In this document: in pieces, positions 12,095 to 24,041 of the stretch
How positions within the stretch are numbered: the stretch's first letter is position 1
Layout of the letters: each line of letters opens with the position of its first letter
Origin: Dugong dugon
Lineage: Eukaryota > Chordata > Mammalia > Sirenia > Dugongidae
Direction of reading: 5' to 3'
NCBI GenBank assembly: GCA_030035585.1
Contig: CM057475.1
Location: 3,419,501-3,483,500 of the forward strand
Length of the DNA: 64,000 nucleotides
Position numbers and translations under genes: made by a program
The notes under the pieces: model-generated
Seen by the model: the letters and a program-made list of their open reading frames with translations, nothing else
Databases searched by the model: none
What the model was told of the DNA's origin: nothing

Positions 12095-15000
12095 TTACAA
12101 TAGAGGTCTCATACAATATTTGTCCTTTTGTGATTGACTCATTTCACTCAGCATAATGTCCACCAGTTTCATCCATGTTATGAGATGCTTCACAGATTCA
12201 TCGTTGTTATTTCTCATTACCTAGTACTCCATTGTGTGTATATACCAAAGTTTGTTTATCCATTCATCTGTTGATGGGCATCTAGGTTGTTTCCATCGTT
12301 TTGCTATTGTGAACAATGCTGCCATGAACATAGGTGTGCATATGTCTATTCGAGTGACGACTCTTATTTCTCTAGGATTTATTCCTAGGAACGGAATTGC
12401 TGGATTGAATGGTATGTCTATTTCTAGCTTTCTGAGGAAGCGCCATATCATTTTCCAAAATGGTTGTATCATTTTGCATTCCCAGCCTCAGTGCATAAGA
12501 GTTCCGATCTCCCCACAGCCCTTCCAACATTTGTTATTTCCAGTGTTTTTCATTCATGCCAGTAATGCCGAGGTGAGATGGTATCTCATTGTGGTTTAAT
12601 TTGCATTTCTCTAATGGTGAGTGATTGCGAGCATTTGCTCATGGGTCTGTTGGCCATTTGAATGTCTTCTTTGGTGAACTGTCTGTTCATTTCCTTTGCC
12701 CTTTTTGTTGTAGAGGTGTTGGATTTTCTTGTAGATTATGGAGATTAGACTTTTGTCTGACTTCTACTGTCCAAAAATTTTTTCCCAGTCTGTAGGTTCT
12801 CTTTTGAATCTTTTGGTGAAGTCTTTTGAAGAGCATAGGTGTTTGATTTTTAGAAGATCCCAGTTATCTAGCTTATATTTTGGGGTTTGTGTGTTGATGG
12901 TTATGGTTTGTATCCTGTTAATGCTGTGTATTAAGGCCTGTAGTGTTTGTCCTATTTTTTCTTCTATGACCTTTATAGTTTTAGGCTATATATTCAGGTG
13001 TTTGATCCATTTTGAATTAGTTTTTGTATACGGCATGTGGTATGGGTCCTGTTTCATTTTTTTGCAGATGGATATCCTTTGTTGCCAGCACCATTTGTTA
13101 AAAAGACTGTCTTTTCCCCATTTAATGGACTTTGGACCCTTGTCGAAGATCAGGTGACCATAGGTGGATGGATTTACATCTGGGTTCTCAATTCTGTTCC
13201 ACTGGTCAATGTATCTGCCGTTGTACCAGTACCAGGCCGTTTTGACTACTGTAGATGTATAGTAGGTTCTGAAGTTATGTAGTGTGTGTCCTGCAACTTT
13301 ATTCTTCTTCTTCAGTAGTGCTTTACTTATTTGGGGTTTCTTCCCTTTCCATATAAAATTAATGATTAGTTTTTCCATCTCTTCGAAGAATGTTATTGGT
13401 ATTTGGATTGGGCTTGTGTTGTATTTGTAAATTTCTTTGGATAGAATTGTCATTTTCACAATGTTACATCTACCTATCCTTGAGCATGGTATGTTTTTCC
13501 ATTTATGTAGATCCCTTTGGGTTTCATGCAGTAGTGTTTTGTAGTTTTCTTTGTATAGGTCTTTTACATCCCTGGTCAGATTTATTCCTAAGTATTTTAT
13601 CTTTTTTAGGGGCTATTATAAATGGTATTGTTTTCCTGATTTCCTTTTCATCATTCTCCTTATTAGGGTATAGGAATCCAACTGAGTTTTGAATGTTTAT
13701 CTTGTAACCTGCTACTCTGCTGAATCTTTCTATTAGTTCGAGTAGCGTTCTCATGGAGTCTGTAGGGTTTTCTATGTACAGTATCATATCATCTGCAATC
13801 AGGGACAGTGTAAATTTCTTATTACCAGTTTGGATGCCCTTTATTTCTTTCTCCTGCCTTAGTGCTCTAGATACAACTTCCAGCACAATGTTAAATAGGA
13901 GTGGTGATAAACGGCATCCTTGTCTTGTTCCTGTTCTCAAGGAGAATGTTTTCAGACTCTCTCTGTTAAGAATCATGTTGGCCATTGGTTTTGTGGGGAT
14001 GCCCTTCATTATGTTGAGAAATTTCCCTTCTATACCTATTTGATTGAGAGTTTTTATCAGGAATGGGTGTTGGACTTTGTCAAATGTCTTTTCTGCATCA
14101 ATTGAGATGATCCTGTGATTCTTTTCTTTCTTTTTATTTATGTGGTGGATTACGTTGATTGATTTTCTAATGTTGAACCATCCTTGCATACCGGTATGAA
14201 TCTTACTTGGTTGTGGTTTTTTCTTTTCTTTTCTTTTTTTAATATGATGCTGAATTCTATTGGCTAGAATTTTGTTAAGAATTTTTGCATCTATATTCAT
14301 GAGAGATATTGGTCTGTAATTTTCTTTTTTTGTGATATCTTTGCCTGGTTTTAGTATCAGTATTATGCTTGCTTCATACAATTAATTTGGAAGTGTTGCT
14401 TCCTTTTCTATGCTCTGAAATAGCTTGATTAGTACTGGTACAAGCTCTTCTGTAAATTTTTTGTAGAATTCTCCAGTGAAGCCATCTGGGCCAGGGCTTT
14501 TTTTGGTTGGGAGTTTTTTTGTTACCTTTTCAAACTCTTATGTTATGGGTCTGTTCAGATTTTCAACATCATTTTGTTGTAGTTTGGGTAGGTAGTGTGT
14601 GTTTCTAGAAATTTTCCCATTTCCTCTAGGTTTTCCAATTTGTTGGAGGATATTTTTTCATAATATTCTGTTATAATCCTTTTTATTTCAGTTGGGTCTG
14701 TTGTAATGTCCCCCATTTCATTTCTTATTTAGGGTATTTGCATCCTCTCCTGGTTTTCTATTGTCAGTATGGACAGTGGTTTGTCCATTTTGTTGGTTCT
14801 TTGAAAGAATCAACTTTTGGTTTTGTCTATTCTTTCTATTGTTTTTCTGCTCTCTATTTCATTTATTTCTGTTCTCATCTTTACTATTTCCTTTCTTCCG
14901 GTGGCTGTTGGCTATTTTTGCTGTTCTCTTTCTATTTATTTGAGTTCTTTAGTTAATGTTTTGATTTTGTCACTCTTCTTTTTTGATAGGTGCATCTATT

Positions 15001-15901
15001 GCTATAAATTGTCATCTGAGGACTGCCTTTGCTGTGTCCCAAAGGTTTTGGTATGATGTGTTTTCATTCTCATTTGATTCTAGGAATTTTTTGATTCCAT
15101 CTCTGATTTCTTCTATTACCCAGTGATGTGTAAGCAGGGTATTATTCAGTTTCCGTGTAATTGATTTTTTTTCCTTGCTTTTTCTGTTGTTAATATCTAC
15201 CATGTTGACATTGTGGTCAGAAAAGATACTCTGAATTATCTCAGCGTTTGGATCTTGCTGAGGATTGCTCTGTGGCCTAAGATGTGGCCTATTCTGGAGA
15301 ATTTTCCATGTTCATTGGTAAAGAATGTGTACTTTGCAGCGGTTGGATGGATTGTTCTATATATGTCTATGAGGTCAAGATGGCTGATTTTGCCCTTTAG
15401 GTCTTCTGTGTCTTTGCTGAGTTTCTTCTTAGTTGTTCTGTCCTTTACTGAGAGTGGTGTGTTGACTTTTCCTACTATTATTGTGGAACTGTCAGTTTCT
15501 CTTTTTAGTGTTGTTAGAGTTTGTTTTATGTATTTTGGAGCCCTGGCATTGGGTGCATAGATGTTTATTATGGTTATGTCTTCATGATGGATCATCCCCT
15601 TAATCCTTATTTAGTGTCCTTCTTTGTCTTTTATGGTGGATTTTGTTTTAAAGTCTATTTTATCTGAGATTAGTAATGCCACTCCTGCTCTTTTTTGGTA
15701 GTTGTTAGCTTGATATATTTTTTTCCAACGTTTGACTTTTAATCAATTCAAGTCTTTGTTTTTAAGGTGTGTCTCTTGTAGATAGCATATTGATGGATCC
15801 TGTATTCTTATTCATTCTGTCACTCTCTGTCTCTTTATGGGTGCATTGGGCCCATTTACATTCAGTGTAATTATTGATGGTTGTGAGTTTGTTGCTGTCA
15901 T
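12095..15901 (-). pseudogene. L1-C ORF2, disrupted
   Basis: L1 endonuclease-reverse transcriptase relic of normal span (about 1,269 codons). The longest surviving frame is 285 residues (14,381-13,524) over the RT domain, including [30 protein letters not shown] and an active-site box reading IADD instead of FADD, with both aspartates kept. In that frame the usual HHDQVGFIP block is replaced by a basic stretch, because a pyrimidine (CTTTT)n tract has expanded at 14,213-14,240 without closing the frame. The endonuclease survives only partly (15,595-15,236). The C-terminus (12,472-12,221) reads PFWKMIWRF through the conserved end. Confidence 0.9.
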
Positions 15902-16324
15902 ATTGTAGGGCTTTTTTTGTTGTGCTGTCGTTTTCTTTGTTCTTCTTACTCTCTTATGCTGAGTTACTTTTGTTTGTGGACTTTTTTTTCATTTCATTTG
16001 TTTTTGTAGGTTTTGTTTTTGCTGAGACTTTATGTTTTTCCTCGTTATTTTTATGAGTATGTTTGTTAACTTTCTTTGTGGTTACCATGAATTTTACCCT
16101 TATCTTTCTAAGTTTGAAGTGGTCTACCATTACTTGGTATCACCTTGCCTTTCTCTCCATTAGAAGGTTCTATAACTATGCCGTTTATTCCCTCCTTTAT
16201 TGTTTTGATGTTGTTGTCATTTATGGATTTACTGCTCTGATTCTCAGTTGTATTTATTTCGGTTTTGGATATTCCTTCAGAGTTCATTTCCTAGATTGAT
16301 ATCTGGCTGGTATGATCCTGCGTC

Positions 16325-17317
16325 CTAGATTCTGCCTGTGAGCTGAAGTTCTTTGTTCTCAGATTGAAGAACTCCCTTTAATAATTCCTGTAAGTTTGGT
16401 TTGGCTTTTACATATTCCCTTAATTTCTGTTTATCTGGAAATGACCTAATTTCACCATCATATTTGAACATGAGTTTTGCAGGATACATTATTCTTGGCT
16501 GGCAATTGTTTTCTTTCAATATTTTATATATGTCGTCCCATTGCCTTCTTGCCTGCATGGTTTCTGCCAAATAATCTGAGCTTAGTCTTATTGTTTCTCC
16601 TTTGTATGTGACTTCTTGTTTTTCACGAGCTGCTCTCAGGATCCTCTGTCTTTTGTTTTGGCGAGTGTGATTATGATATGCCTTGGTGATTTTCTTTTGG
16701 GGTCTATCGTATATGGGGTTCATTGAGCTTCTTGGATGGCCAGCTTTTCATCTTTCATGCTGTTGGGGAAGTTTTCTGCCAGCAGTTCTTCAGTGATCCT
16801 CTCTGTGTTTTTTGTTTGCTCACTCTGTACTGGAACTCCAATCACTCAAAAATTTTTGCTTTTGATTGTATCCTACATAACTCTCAGGGTCTATTCATTT
16901 TTTTTTTCTTTCTTCTGAGTTTTTGTCAAACAGGTTTGTATCCAAGTGTTTGTCTGCAAGTCCAGTGATCCTGTCTTCCACCATTTCAAATTTGCTTCTC
17001 AGCCCTTCTATGACACCGTCCATTTCTGAAATCTTGTTGTTTATCTTTTGGATTTCTAATTGTTGTCTTTGTATAATTTCTAGTCGTGAATTTATTTTGG
17101 CATTTTGTTCCTGTATTATTTTCCTGAATTCTTCCAATCTTTTGTCTTTATTTTCCATGAATTTGTCTATTTTTTCCTCATTCTTTTCTGCTTTTTGCTT
17201 CAGCTCTTGGAGAATTCTGAGTATTAGAGATCTGAATTCCCTATCAGGTGGTTCTCGTCCCTTTTCTTCCACTGGAAAGTCATCTGGTGTTTTATTTTGT
17301 ATGCCTACTGAAACCAT
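16325..17317 (-). pseudogene. L1-C ORF1, disrupted
   Basis: ORF1 remains in two frames: 17,317-16,895 (coiled-coil half, starting MVSVGIQNK) and 16,723-16,325 (RNA-binding half with SDYLAETMQARRQW and LQELLKGVLQ). The family start codon upstream is lost and a TAA interrupts the extra N-terminal codons seen in L1-B and L1-D, so the first usable Met is internal. A frameshift separates the halves. Confidence 0.9.
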
Positions 17318-18987
17318 CGTGTCCTGTTTTTGTTAATGTTTTGATATTGTCTTCTGCCTTCAGGGAATTTAGTAATTTTTTCTTGTTTATTGATTGTAGG
17401 TTTGTTTGTTTGATCCCTTTTTTTTTTTTTTTAATGTGGCTACTTATGAGCAGGCAGGTTGTGTGTTCTTTGTTGTTTGCTTGTCTGTTCGCACAATACT
17501 TTCACCTCCTTCTCCAATTGGCAGAGTCAGTCACTCAGATATGGTAGGGCAGGACAGGTCTTAGTTGAAGAGGAGTTACTGGGATGGGTTGTTTGTGGCA
17601 CTTACTACAGCCACCAGGGTGGTCAGTAATCAGCACAGGGCAGGTTCCAGTAAGCCGTGTTTGTGCTGCTTGGTGGTGTGATGTTAAGTGCACAGTGCAG
17701 ATAGTCAGGATGTAGCGGGGAGATTGTTATGTGTGGAACTACAATGGATATGGGAGAGATGAGAGAGGAACCGGAGCCAAAAACTCACAAACAAACAAAA
17801 AAGAATGCTAGTGGATCTTGCTGTTGGAGTGGAGAGATGAGAGAGTATGAAATGGAGAAAAACAAAAAGTTGAAGAGGAAGGAAAAGAAAGAATGAATAA
17901 ATAAAAATCGGGAAGATTAAAGAACAGCAAAGTTCTGAGGGATCCCACCGGTGCGGGTATGAGGTCTGGGGAAGTTGTTCTCAGTTGTTGCAGTACAGCC
18001 TGGCTAGAAGGCGTAGAAGTATACAATGCCAGGTATTCAGGGAACAGAATGTGAAGGAAGATATAGAGAGACGAGAAACTGAGTAATGAAGAAAGACAAA
18101 AAGGAAAAAAGAGGGAAATGAAAACAAAACAAATTAAAAAAAATAAGAACAAAAATGCCCGCAAAAAACAGAAAAAAAAAAAAATGAAGAAAGAAATGCC
18201 CTCTGGGATCCCTCTGCACGTCTGTGTAAGCCGAAGGGTTAGTTTCAAAGCCACGCAGCACCGCCTGGCCAGAATGTGCCCCCAACTTAAGAAGAAAACA
18301 AACAATTCAAAACAAACAAATGAACAAAAGCCCTGGGATCCCACCAGTGCAGCAGCCCAGACCAGGGATTCGCTCCATGCTCGAATGGAGCTCCGCAGCC
18401 CCTCAGGAATAAGCAAAGATGGCACACGGAGCCAGGTATTTGAGTGAAAGGAGGGAGAGGTGGTGAGAAGTAAGGAAGAAATCAAAAGAAGCAGAAAAAA
18501 GCAACACCAGCAGCCAAGAAATGGCTCTCAGAGAGCCAGCCCATTCTTGTGTATGGAATCCAAGCAGCCGGTGCTTCCCAAGACAAGAGATTGTGGCCAT
18601 GGGAAGCAGAGGAGGCCAAGTGGGGGTGAAAAAGGGTGGGGGGTGAGAAAGCATATTTCTCAAATTACTGGTTATTTTGTCTCCCACTGGAAGCTCCATG
18701 AAAGTGCTTTCTCATACCCCCTGTTTGCTAGTCTTGGATAGGAGTCCAAGATGGCTTATCCACGCTGCATTAGCTGATAGGGGACCTGTGCCTGAATCTC
18801 TTCTCACTCTCCGTTCTCTGTCAGTTTTCTCACTCCATTTGGTGCTTGGCTGAATTCTTTATCTCTTCATTTGATATTTTAGGGTTTCAGGATTATTGTT
18901 TTCTCTGTTTGGCTTATTTTTTCGGATCTTTGCTCTGGAGGGACAGCCTAGAGCTTCTGCCTAGAGTGCCATTTTGCCGGAAGTCCA
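17318..18987 (-). promoter_or_regulatory. L1-C 5' UTR with one monomer
   Basis: A 1.67-kb 5' UTR. From the 5' end (18,987) it holds a terminal block, one copy of the 279-bp monomer (about 18,386-18,660) and a purine/pyrimidine-biased stretch (A-rich on the plus strand at 18,117-18,190), then the ORF1-proximal part shared with L1-B. On the L1 sense strand an open frame of 225 codons (18,485-17,808) crosses the monomer and the pyrimidine-rich part. Confidence 0.75.
18968..18976 (-). promoter_or_regulatory. YY1-like site at L1-C 5' end
   Basis: CAAAATGGC, read on the element strand, starts about 12 bases from the element 5' end. A YY1 site in the same position of human L1 directs accurate initiation at +1. 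Equivalent sequences occur at the 5' ends of L1-A and L1-D. Binding here is inferred from motif and position only. Confidence 0.5.
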
Positions 18988-18997
18988 CCAATAGTTT

Positions 18998-19775
18998 TTT
19001 AAAGTAACTTGTTATTTAGTTTTCATGTATTTAATTTATTTTCCTCGTTCTTCCTGTTACTGATTTCTAGTTTCATACCGTAATTGTCAGAGAAGATGCT
19101 TTGTAAAATTTCAATTTCTTAAAATTTATTGAGGCTTGTTTTGTGGCCTAAAATATGGCCTATTCTGGTGACTATTTCATGTGCATTGGAGAAAAATTGC
19201 ATTGTGCTGCTGTTGGGTGTTGTGTTCTATATGTCTGTCACGTTCAGTTGGTTAATAGTATTACTTAGGTATTTTGTATCTTTATTGATTTTCTTTCTAG
19301 TTGTTCTGTCCATCATCAAAAGTGATGTGTTAAAATCTCCTACTATTATTTTAGATATATTTCTCTCTTCAATTTTGTCAGAGTTTGTATTATAAATTTT
19401 GGCACTCTGGCATTGGGTGCATAAATATTTATAATTGTTTTGTCTTCTTGGTGAATTGACAATTTAATCATTATATAATGTCCTTCTTTGTATTTTATAA
19501 TGTATTTTGACTTAAAGTCTATTTTTTTTTTTTTTTTGGATATTAATATTGCCATTCTTACTTTCTTTTGGTTACAGTTTGCTTGGTATATATTTTTTTC
19601 CATCTTTTGATTTTTAACCTATTTATGTCTTTGTGTCTAAGGCGTGTCTCTTTAGACAACATATTGATGGGTCATTTTTTTTTATCCATTCTGCCACTCT
19701 TTGCCTCTTGCCTGGTGCATTTAATCCATTTACAGTCAGTGTGATTATTGATAGGTACAAATTTATTGTGGTCAT
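18998..19775 (-). pseudogene. L1-A ORF2, endonuclease part, degraded
   Basis: The N-terminal endonuclease of L1-A ORF2. The start is best placed at 19,775 (MTTINLYLSIITLTVNGLN). The catalytic Asn in the NxNGLN motif reads Thr (TVNGLN). Only a short frame (19,603-19,346) covers the middle, with an inserted lysine run from a homopolymer at 19,522-19,539. Not functional. Confidence 0.82.
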
Positions 19776-20229
19776 TTTGGTATACTTCTTTTTGTTTGTG
19801 TGGTGATTACACTTTCTTTGTTCTTCTTTACTTTCTGTGCTGAGTTCCTTTTGTATATGGATTTTCTTTTCCTTTCATTTTGTTTTTGTGTTTACTGAGT
19901 CTTTTTGATGTTCCTCTTTATTTTTGATGAGTAGATTTGTTAATTTTCTTTGTGGTTACCTTGAATTTTACATTTATCATCCTCTATTTAAAACAGTCTG
20001 TTATGTCTTGAAATTGCCTTGAATTCCTTTCCAGATGGAAGTTCTATAATGATACTATTCATTCCCCCTTTTGTTTTGAAGTTGTCATTTTTTTTACAAC
20101 TTAATATCTCTAGTTCCTTATAATCAATTTTGAAGCTTTATTTTATTTTTGTGAAGTCTTTACCTGGCTTGCTATTTGAGTGATGCTGTTGTGTGTCTTT
20201 ATCTCAGATTGTTGTCTGATATTGTTGGT

Positions 20230-21150
20230 TTTCTATCTGAAGGCTCCTTTTAATATTTCTTGTAGGAGTGGTCTAGTGGTTACAAATTTCCTTAATGTCT
20301 GCTTATCTGAGAATGTCCTAATTTTGCCTTCTCTTTGATAATTTTGCCTTCAGTTTTGCTGGATATGTGATTCTTGGTTGGCAGTTCTTTTAGTTCAGAA
20401 TTTTGTATATGTCATCCATTGCCTTCTTGCTTGCATGGTTTGTGACGTGAAATCAGTGCTTAGTCTTATTGAGGTCCCTTTATAAATGATATTTTGTTTT
20501 TCATGAGCTGTTCTCAAAATTCTTACTTTGTCTTTTGGTCTGGAAAGTTTGATTATGATATGTTTTGGTGAATTTCTTTTGGGTTCTATCCTGTATGGGC
20601 TTTGTTGAGCTTCTTGGTTGGAAAACTGCTCATCTTTGAAGGTATTTGAGAAGTTTTCTGCCATTATGTCTTCAAAAAATTATCTCTTTATTTTATCTTT
20701 TCCCCCTCTGAGATTCCTATTATGCATAAGTTATTCCTCTTGATGTTGTCTCACGTAACCCTTAGGCTTTCTTTAATTTTCTTCAGTCTTTTTTTCTGAT
20801 TGTTCCTCAAATTAGTATCAAGGGATTTGTCTTTATTTCACTGACTCTTTCTTCCACTGATTCAATACTGCTTCTGTGTCCTTCCATTGAGTTATCTATT
20901 TCTGATACTTTATTAAGCTTCTGAATTTCTAGTTGTTGTTTTTGTATGATTTATATTTCTCTCTTGAGTTTGTCATTTTGTTTTTGTGTTTTTTTCCTAA
21001 AATCTTTTAGGCTTTTTTCCGTGCTTTCCTTGATTTCTTTGAGGAGGTTAAATATTAGTCTTTTGAATTCCTTGTCTGGTAGTTCTATTATCAGTTCTTC
21101 CTCAGAAAGGTTTTCCATTTTCCTTTATTTTGCTCATTTGCTTGAGCCAT
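20230..21150 (-). pseudogene. L1-A ORF1, degraded
   Basis: The L1 RNA-binding protein relic. The ATG at 21,150 opens MAQANEQNKGKW. An 89-residue frame (20,664-20,395) retains the RNA-binding domain text (RPKDKVRILRTAHEKQN, STDFTSQTMQARRQW) and then breaks. It differs from the L1-B, C and D ORF1 at many residues, in keeping with an older subfamily. The 3' end is approximate. Confidence 0.75.
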
Positions 21151-22870
21151 CTTTTTTTTTTTTTTTAATATGATTTGTAGTTGACTGCTGTCTTTGAGAC
21201 ATTAAGGTTCTATTTTATTTGTTTATTTTTTTTAATTCATTGTATGCTTGTTTGTCTTTTTTGCATTATTTTTATTTTGTTTTGATATATCTGGAGCTTA
21301 ACTTTTTTCTTTGTCTTTTATATTGTCTATCTTCTTTTGTATTGTTTTAAATTGTGCTGCTTTTTAATATTGGTCTGTGTATGACTATGACGCTGCTGGT
21401 TGGTTGTGAGTTCTTTTCTCTCACTGGTGAGTATGATGGGTTGCATACACATGGGAATTCTCTGTGATTGGACACATATGTCTTCCCTTATAGATTTGTG
21501 TTGAGGTGTGTGAGCAGGACCTTTCACCATTGTGGGGCTCCAGATGTCAGGTGGTCAGGATCCCTCCACAGGTCTTGTGAGGCTGTGTGGTCCCTCCACA
21601 CTGGTGTGTCCTGTTAGTGTAGCCTCTGGAGAGCAGGATGGGTCATCTTTGCAGACCCGTGGAGGCATTACAACTCTAATGGGGCCCTCTACTTAGTTAT
21701 GGATTGATGTCCTAGTGACAGGGAAGGGATGGTGGGGGGGGGGCTGGTCTCAAAGTATGCTCAGATGGCCTGAGGGAATAAGTATAGTGTAGGAAGGACA
21801 TGCTGTGGGCAGGTCTCTGGGAGCTCCTCACCTCATGGGCTCAGCTGGATGCATAATGTGTTCTGGCAGAGCGGGGTGAGTGGTGAGTGGGGAGAGCTGT
21901 CTGATATCTTGCTGTGTAGGCCAGGTGGGACACATGATGGACTCAGGCAGGGAGAGAAGAGTGGTGGGTGGTCTTCCAGGTCTTCTCACTGGGCTGGCCA
22001 GTGGGGGGAGTGGTGGGTATGTCTCTGGGATCCTCTCCACACAGACCAGGTGGGGGTAGTGATAGACATGTTTTAAGGACTCCTAGCTATATAAGCCAGG
22101 CAGGAGAAGTGGTGGTCAGGTCAAGCGGTGGGTGGGTTCCCTGAATGCACCTTGCTTCAGGGATGATGGGGTTGGGGAGCTGTTCAAATGGGAGGGCAAA
22201 AGGGACTGGAACAATTTTGACTTCTAACTAATACTGTACTGTTTCGCTATTCAATGGGTGTCTCCTTCCCAAATAGACATGCACCACTACTGATAGGAAG
22301 TCCTATCATTAGTTTCTAGGTCCCTCCCTTCTCTGCATTTTCCAGTGACTCTGAAGGTCTTGCCCACCTTCCTGCACTTACCTTTGTCCCTCTGTAGAAG
22401 TACACTTCCTGTCTTATCAGTGTCCTGAGGCTCCAATGATTCTTCCCTATGTTTCCCTCGTTTCAAAGCTAAGGGACTCCCTCATGTCTTGGGCTAATTT
22501 GGACCTGGCACATGCCCTGCCTATCTTGTTTCTTTATAAGTTCATTTATTTAGTATCTCTGCCCTCAGCTGTGTTATCCATGAAGTTGCCTTCATGGACT
22601 CCTTGCCCAGGGATGTTGTTTATTGCCATCTCAAAATGGCCTTGCAGTGCCAGGCTAGCCAGCTGGACGTGGATTTTCTGAGAATTTCTGTGTGCCTTCT
22701 GATTTCGTTCTAACTCTGTTTCCAATCAGTGCTCAGTCCAATTCTTCAACCTTCCCTTTGATGTTCAGGGATCTGGGGTCATTGTTTGTATCTGTTTCAC
22801 TTGATTTCTTGAATTTTTGCTGTAGAGGGATGTTAACGTGCATCTATCTAAGCTGCCATCTTAACTGGAC
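21151..22870 (-). promoter_or_regulatory. L1-A 5' UTR with degenerate G-rich repeats
   Basis: About 1.7 kb, unlike the 5' UTR of L1-B, C and D. Plus-strand T-rich sequence (21,151-21,400) is followed by a G-rich stretch (21,540-22,160) of loosely repeated units containing elements such as ccaggtggg and agtggtgggt, then the terminal block. Tandem 5' UTR units are common in mammalian L1s, but the copies here are too diverged for me to set a period. No convincing coding frame. Confidence 0.6.
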
Positions 22871-22978
22871 CTGAAAATTGACTCTTATAAGTAACTAAGG
22901 GCACTTTGTGGAAGACCACAGTGTGAGCAGGTCTAAGATTTGAGCCATCCCATACTATCATCAAGAAAGGCACCTAGG

Positions 22979-23429
22979 AATATGTACTCAAAACTCTGTA
23001 AGAACTCTGAAAACTAAGTGGAGGATTGTAGCAACTAACTGTATGTTAAAACAAGAAAAAAGATGACTTTATAATAATAGAAAAATATTTTTCTACTGTC
23101 TCTGCCCTTCCCTTCCCTGCTCAGTGGCTGCAGCAGTGGCTGCAATGGAAGCAGACCCTGTTTAGTGTTCTCAGAGAGTGAGTCCAATCTCTGGTTCTGG
23201 AGTGAGTGGGGGCATATTTTGCTGGAAGACTGTGCAGTGTATCTGTTATGATCTGTCTTGGAGTGTCCTGAAGGATGGAAGCATCCTTCTGGACTGGATT
23301 GTAGCTCACATCGGGCAGGGGACAGAGGGGCTTGCAAAGACGGAACATTGTAACTGCCTGAGAGTTTCTTGCAGAAATTAGTGCTTTCAAAATTGCTAAG
23401 TATATAGAGAGATTGAGAAAGCCACTAAG
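22979..23429. other. Unrecognised body of the RTE-tailed cassette
   Basis: No gene or repeat recognised. It is A-rich at 23,045-23,095 and otherwise mixed; plus- and minus-strand frames of 60-117 codons overlap each other and have no family resemblance. It lies between a direct repeat at 22,959 and an RTE-derived tail, so it may be part of the mobilised cassette described separately. Confidence 0.4.
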
Positions 23430-23574
23430 AAACAAACAAGTTAACCCATTGCCATCAAGTCTAGTCCAACTCATAGTAACCCTATAGGACAGAGTAGAAC
23501 TTCCCTATAGGGTTTACAAGGAGTGGTTGGTAGATTTGAACTGCTGACCTTTTGATTAGCAGCTGAGCTCTCAA
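23430..23574 (-). mobile_element. AfroSINE, minus orientation
   Basis: It begins with the SINE 3' end (cattgccatcaagtctagtc), passes through ccctataggacagagtagaac, and ends in the tRNA-like head (gattagcagctgagctc). The middle is shortened. It sits inside the larger RTE-tailed cassette. Confidence 0.85.
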
Positions 23575-23673
23575 TAAGAAAGCTCTTAATATGTGCTTAA
23601 AACTAATACATTGTAATAGTCTAATGTTCCATAGTCAACAAAAAATCACAGAGCATGCAAAAAAACAAGACAG

Positions 23674-24041
23674 GTTCACCCATGGTGGACAGGTTTCAGC
23701 TGATCTTCCAGACTGAGACAGACTAGGAATAAAGACTTGGTAATCTACTTCTGAAAATTAATCAATAAAAACCTTATGTATCACAACAGAACATCATCTC
23801 ACTTGCTTACTTTGAGCACATCATCAAGAGGGATCAATTGCTAGAGAAGGACATCAAGTTTGGTGAAGTAGAGGGCTAGTGAGGGTGAGGGAGACCCTCA
23901 GTGAGATGGAGTGGCACTATAGCTGCAACAATAGGCTAAAACACGCTGATGATCATGAGGATGATGCTGGACCAGGTAACATTTCATTCTGTTGTACATA
24001 AGGTTGCCATGAGTTGGAGTTGACTTAACAGCAGCTAACAA
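23674..24041 (+). mobile_element. Internally deleted RTE-derived short element
   Basis: The first part (ggtggacaggtttcagctg onward, to about 23,790) matches the 5' UTR of the complete RTE near 54,690. It then jumps directly to the RTE 3' end (gggatcaattgctagagaagg, matching about 57,570) and runs to the terminal agcagctaacaaca. The coding middle of about 2.8 kb is missing, so it is a non-autonomous RTE derivative or SINE-like family member. A 19-bp imperfect direct repeat starts at its 3' end (24,042-24,060) and matches 22,959-22,979. Confidence 0.75.

Larger units (their letters stand above)
10914..18987 (-). mobile_element. L1-C, full-length L1 nested in L1-A
   Basis: An 8.07-kb L1 in minus orientation, with 3' UTR at 10,914-12,094, ORF2 at 12,095-15,901, ORF1 at 16,325-17,317 and a 1.67-kb 5' UTR to 18,987. 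The 10-bp direct repeat ccaatagttt at both ends comes from L1-A ORF2. The extra kilobase compared with L1-B is almost all 5' UTR. Both ORFs carry frameshifts and stops. Confidence 0.93.
18988..22870 (-). mobile_element. L1-A, 5' half (endonuclease, ORF1, 5' UTR)
   Basis: L1-A resumes after L1-C with the rest of the ORF2 endonuclease (to 19,775), an inter-ORF spacer, ORF1 (about 21,150-20,230) and a long 5' UTR ending with AAGATGGC (rc of 22,855-22,862) about 10 bases from the presumed 5' end. With the nested insertions removed, L1-A contributes about 6.9 kb of this window and reaches its own 5' terminus, so it was full length at least at that end. Confidence 0.88.
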
